Part shown: in pieces, positions 61,919 to 64,000 of the stretch
Layout: every line of letters begins with the position of its first letter
Position numbering within the stretch: the first letter of the stretch is position 1
DNA from: Marinobacter sp. DY40_1A1
GTDB lineage: Bacteria > Pseudomonadota > Gammaproteobacteria > Pseudomonadales > Oleiphilaceae
DNA: 64,000 nt
Assembly (NCBI RefSeq): GCF_016597815.1
Contig: NZ_VCHA01000003.1
Span: forward strand, 248,001 to 312,000
Reading direction: 5' to 3'
Notes under the pieces: generated by a model
What the model saw: the letters and a program-made list of their open reading frames with translations, nothing else
Database searches by the model: none
What the model was told of the DNA's origin: nothing
Made by a program: the position numbers and the translations under genes

Positions 61919-64000
61919 TTAGCCGGTGTTGCGCATTCCGGCGGAAATTCCCGCCATTGTAACCTTAAGTGCTCGTTCTACCAGCTCAGGAACCTCTCCT
62001 TTGCCTTCACTCTCCCGGTCACGCCTCAACAATTCTGCCTGAAGATAGTGCAAGGGATCTGTGTAGGGGTTGCGAACGCGCATGGAGTGAGCAAAAACCG
62101 GCTCGTCTTCCAGCAACTTGTCCTGTTCCTTGAGTTCCAGCAAGCGCTGAACGCAGCCCTCAAGACGAGCACCCAGGCTTACCCCGAGCGCTCTGAGCTT
62201 ATCGTCGTCCAGCAGAGTTTTCTCATAGTAACTGGCAATGCGCAGATCCGCCTTGGCCAACACCATTTCAAGCATGTCTACATAGGTGCGGAAGAACGGC
62301 CAGCCATGCATCATCTCACGCAAGACAGGCAAGCGTCCCTCTTTAGCTGCATCTTCCAACGCCACGTCGCTGCCAAGCCAGCTGGGTAGCATTAGCCGCA
62401 TTTGAGTCCAGGCAAAAATCCAGGGAATAGCCCGCAAGCTTTCCACTCCACCGCTGGCTTTACGCCTGGCTGGCCGGCTGCCCAACGCCAGCTTTCCCAA
62501 AGCCTGCTCGGGGGTTACCTGGCGGAAATAGGGTACAAAATCCGGGTTCTCCCGAACCACATCCCGATAAGCTTTGAGCGATCGCTCCGTCAACCAGTCC
62601 ATGGTGTCTCGCCATGCATCTTCTGGCTCAGGTGGTGGTGCCAGAGTCGCCTCGATAACAGCTGTGGTGTATAGCGTCAGGCTTTGCACCGCAAGCTGGG
62701 GAAGGCCGAACTTGAACCGGATCATTTCGCCCTGTTCTGTAATGCGGAAACTGCCATTTACCGAACCGGGAGGCTGGGAAAGAATCGCACGATTGGCTGG
62801 TCCACCACCTCGGCCGACAGTTCCCCCCCGACCATGGAACAGAGTCAGGTGCACGCCGTAACGACCTGCCACCTGAGTAAGCTTTTCCTGGGCCTGGTAT
62901 TGCGCCCAGGCAGCCATTAGCTGGCCGGCATCCTTGGACGAATCCGAGTAACCAATCATGACCTCCTGACGTCCCTGGCAGTAGTCCCGGTACCAGTCCA
63001 CCTCGTACAAGGCGGCCATGCTTTCAGGCGCACCTTGCAGGTCGTCCAGGGTTTCAAACAAGGGCACAACACGCATGGGGAATTTCATGCCGGATTCACG
63101 AAGCAGCAAGATGACACTCAGAACATCAGACGGCTTGCTGGCCATCGAAATAACGTAGGAGCCCAGCGCTTCCGGCGTTTGCTGTGCAACCACCTCGCAG
63201 GTATCCAAAACCTCACGCACCAGCTCGGAAGGTTCCCAGTTCCGGGGGACCAGCGGGCGACGCCCCTGCAGCTCACGAACCAGAAAGGCCTGTCGGTCTT
63301 TTTCAGGCCATGAAAGGTAATCACCCAAGCCAAGATACTCCACCATTTCCGCAACCGCTTCCGCGTGTCGGGTGGCTTCCTGACGGATATCGAGACGAAT
63401 CAATGGCAAGCCGAACGTATGGGCGCGGCGGATAGTGTCCAGCAAAGCACCTTTGGCTATGTGCTCAAGCCCGCACTCCACCATTGAGCGATAACAAAGT
63501 TCAAGCGGCGCAGTGAGATCTTCATTTTCGAACAATATGCCATTGCTATCGGCAGGCTCTCCGTTGATAGAGGCTTCTGCCCAATCGCGGGTTTTAATCA
63601 GCCGGTCACGAAGCTCCGCCAACACATGACGGTAAGGTTCGCGGGAATCGCCGGCAAGGCCACGCAGCTCATCGTTTGCTTGCCACATGGAAAGCTCAGC
63701 CCGCAGCGATTTGATGTCGCGGAGAAACAGATCGGCAGCCATCCAGCGCCCAAGCAGGAATACCTTTCGGGTTACCTCATGGGTGACGTTCGGATTGCCA
63801 TCGCGGTCGCCACCCATCCAGGATGCAATGCGCACAGGCGTTGCCTGCAATGGCAGCCCTTGGCCCGTTGCGTCCTGAAGCGACGTATCAAGATCGGCAA
63901 GAAACCGGGGCAGAGCTTGCCAAAGGCTGTTTTCGATAACTGCAAACCCCCACTTGGCTTCATCAACTGCCGTAGGGCGCTCATGTCGAATTTCATCTGT
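61919..64000 (-). CDS. ppc: Phosphoenolpyruvate carboxylase (C-terminal ~693 residues)
   Basis: The 3' part of a gene that continues beyond base 64000; the frame is open to the window edge. It makes oxaloacetate from PEP and bicarbonate to refill the TCA cycle. ASWMGGDRDGNP, GYSDSSKDAGQLMAAW, FHGRGGTVGRGGGP and the C-terminal MRNTG are all intact. The N-terminal catalytic TAHPTE motif lies outside. About 190 residues are missing compared with the usual length. It heads the run of minus-strand genes that continues to rsmJ. Confidence 0.96.
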   Translation of the reverse strand, partial: TDEIRHERPTAVDEAKWGFAVIENSLWQALPRFLADLDTSLQDATGQGLPLQATPVRIASWMGGDRDGNPNVTHEVTRKVFLLGRWMAADLFLRDIKSLRAELSMWQANDELRGLAGDSREPYRHVLAELRDRLIKTRDWAEASINGEPADSNGILFENEDLTAPLELCYRSMVECGLEHIAKGALLDTIRRAHTFGLPLIRLDIRQEATRHAEAVAEMVEYLGLGDYLSWPEKDRQAFLVRELQGRRPLVPRNWEPSELVREVLDTCEVVAQQTPEALGSYVISMASKPSDVLSVILLLRESGMKFPMRVVPLFETLDDLQGAPESMAALYEVDWYRDYCQGRQEVMIGYSDSSKDAGQLMAAWAQYQAQEKLTQVAGRYGVHLTLFHGRGGTVGRGGGPANRAILSQPPGSVNGSFRITEQGEMIRFKFGLPQLAVQSLTLYTTAVIEATLAPPPEPEDAWRDTMDWLTERSLKAYRDVVRENPDFVPYFRQVTPEQALGKLALGSRPARRKASGGVESLRAIPWIFAWTQMRLMLPSWLGSDVALEDAAKEGRLPVLREMMHGWPFFRTYVDMLEMVLAKADLRIASYYEKTLLDDDKLRALGVSLGARLEGCVQRLLELKEQDKLLEDEPVFAHSMRVRNPYTDPLHYLQAELLRRDRESEGKGEVPELVERALKVTMAGISAGMRNTG

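Overview
The window reads as a piece of a Marinobacter-type gammaproteobacterial chromosome. The strongest taxonomic marker is the 503-residue fatty acyl-CoA reductase at 39664-41175, which closely resembles, from memory, the Marinobacter wax-ester pathway enzyme. ArgO/ArgP, RluF, PlsB, RsmJ, TsaB and the acs/ErdR-like pair all fit the same group. Genes are dense, on both strands, and mostly housekeeping. No tRNA, rRNA, CRISPR array or prophage was seen.

Layout. 1-4.2 kb: tail of a glutamine amidotransferase, a phospholipase D-like protein, a decayed atoE fragment, a zinc-ribbon methyltransferase and an AraC-type regulator. 4.3-7.1 kb: two exported proteins (DUF6801/choice-of-anchor D and DUF6160-like). 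7.1-24.6 kb: mixed single genes, including rluF, arfB, an NlpC/P60 lipoprotein, argO/argP, a dienoyl-CoA isomerase-like crotonase, a cold-shock protein, a diguanylate cyclase, a 58-residue CCGGCS-tail protein, a PCuAC copper chaperone, a PQQ sugar dehydrogenase behind a Fur-box-like site, a PBP4-type carboxypeptidase and a DUF4397 lipoprotein. 25.6-30.6 kb: a minus-strand lipid-catabolism cluster (acyl-CoA dehydrogenase, two SDRs, phosphotransferase, histidine phosphatase) with a divergent LysR gene. 31.5-42.7 kb: an isopropylmalate/tartrate-type dehydrogenase, an aminotransferase, a hydroxyacid dehydrogenase, the acs/response-regulator pair, the fatty acyl-CoA reductase and a MinD/FlhG-like ATPase. 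42.9-47.1 kb: a signalling pair, an HDOD-histidine kinase followed by a REC-PAS-GGDEF-EAL protein. 47.3-53.3 kb: a methyltransferase/DUF2156 pair, murI, nudC and plsB. 58-64 kb: ppc, YbaK-HDOD, adk, tsaB and rsmJ, all on the minus strand.

The accessory region is 53.3-58.0 kb, between plsB and rsmJ. It looks like a cluster of integron cassettes without an integrase (a CALIN), read on the minus strand. Four attC-like sites can be seen, one of them truncated. For each of three successive cassettes, the first 8 nt of the cassette are the reverse complement of the 8 nt at the R'' end of that cassette's own attC, which is the signature of cassette integration. The cassettes carry two unknown small membrane proteins and a ParDE toxin-antitoxin pair in reverse orientation. 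An IS1182-family element sits exactly against the core GTT of one attC, flanked by a 3-bp AAC repeat. Upstream lie a noncoding stretch of nested palindromes built from the same R-box word and a 25-bp perfect inverted repeat. Downstream lie remnants of a CcdA-like antitoxin and of an IS3-type OrfA.

Other non-coding structure includes two copies of an intergenic repeat with a conserved core but unrelated, self-complementary stems (29.1 and 36.6 kb), a perfect 20-bp palindrome before the 47.4 kb operon, and several intrinsic terminators. All family names come from reading the translated sequences; no database search was run.
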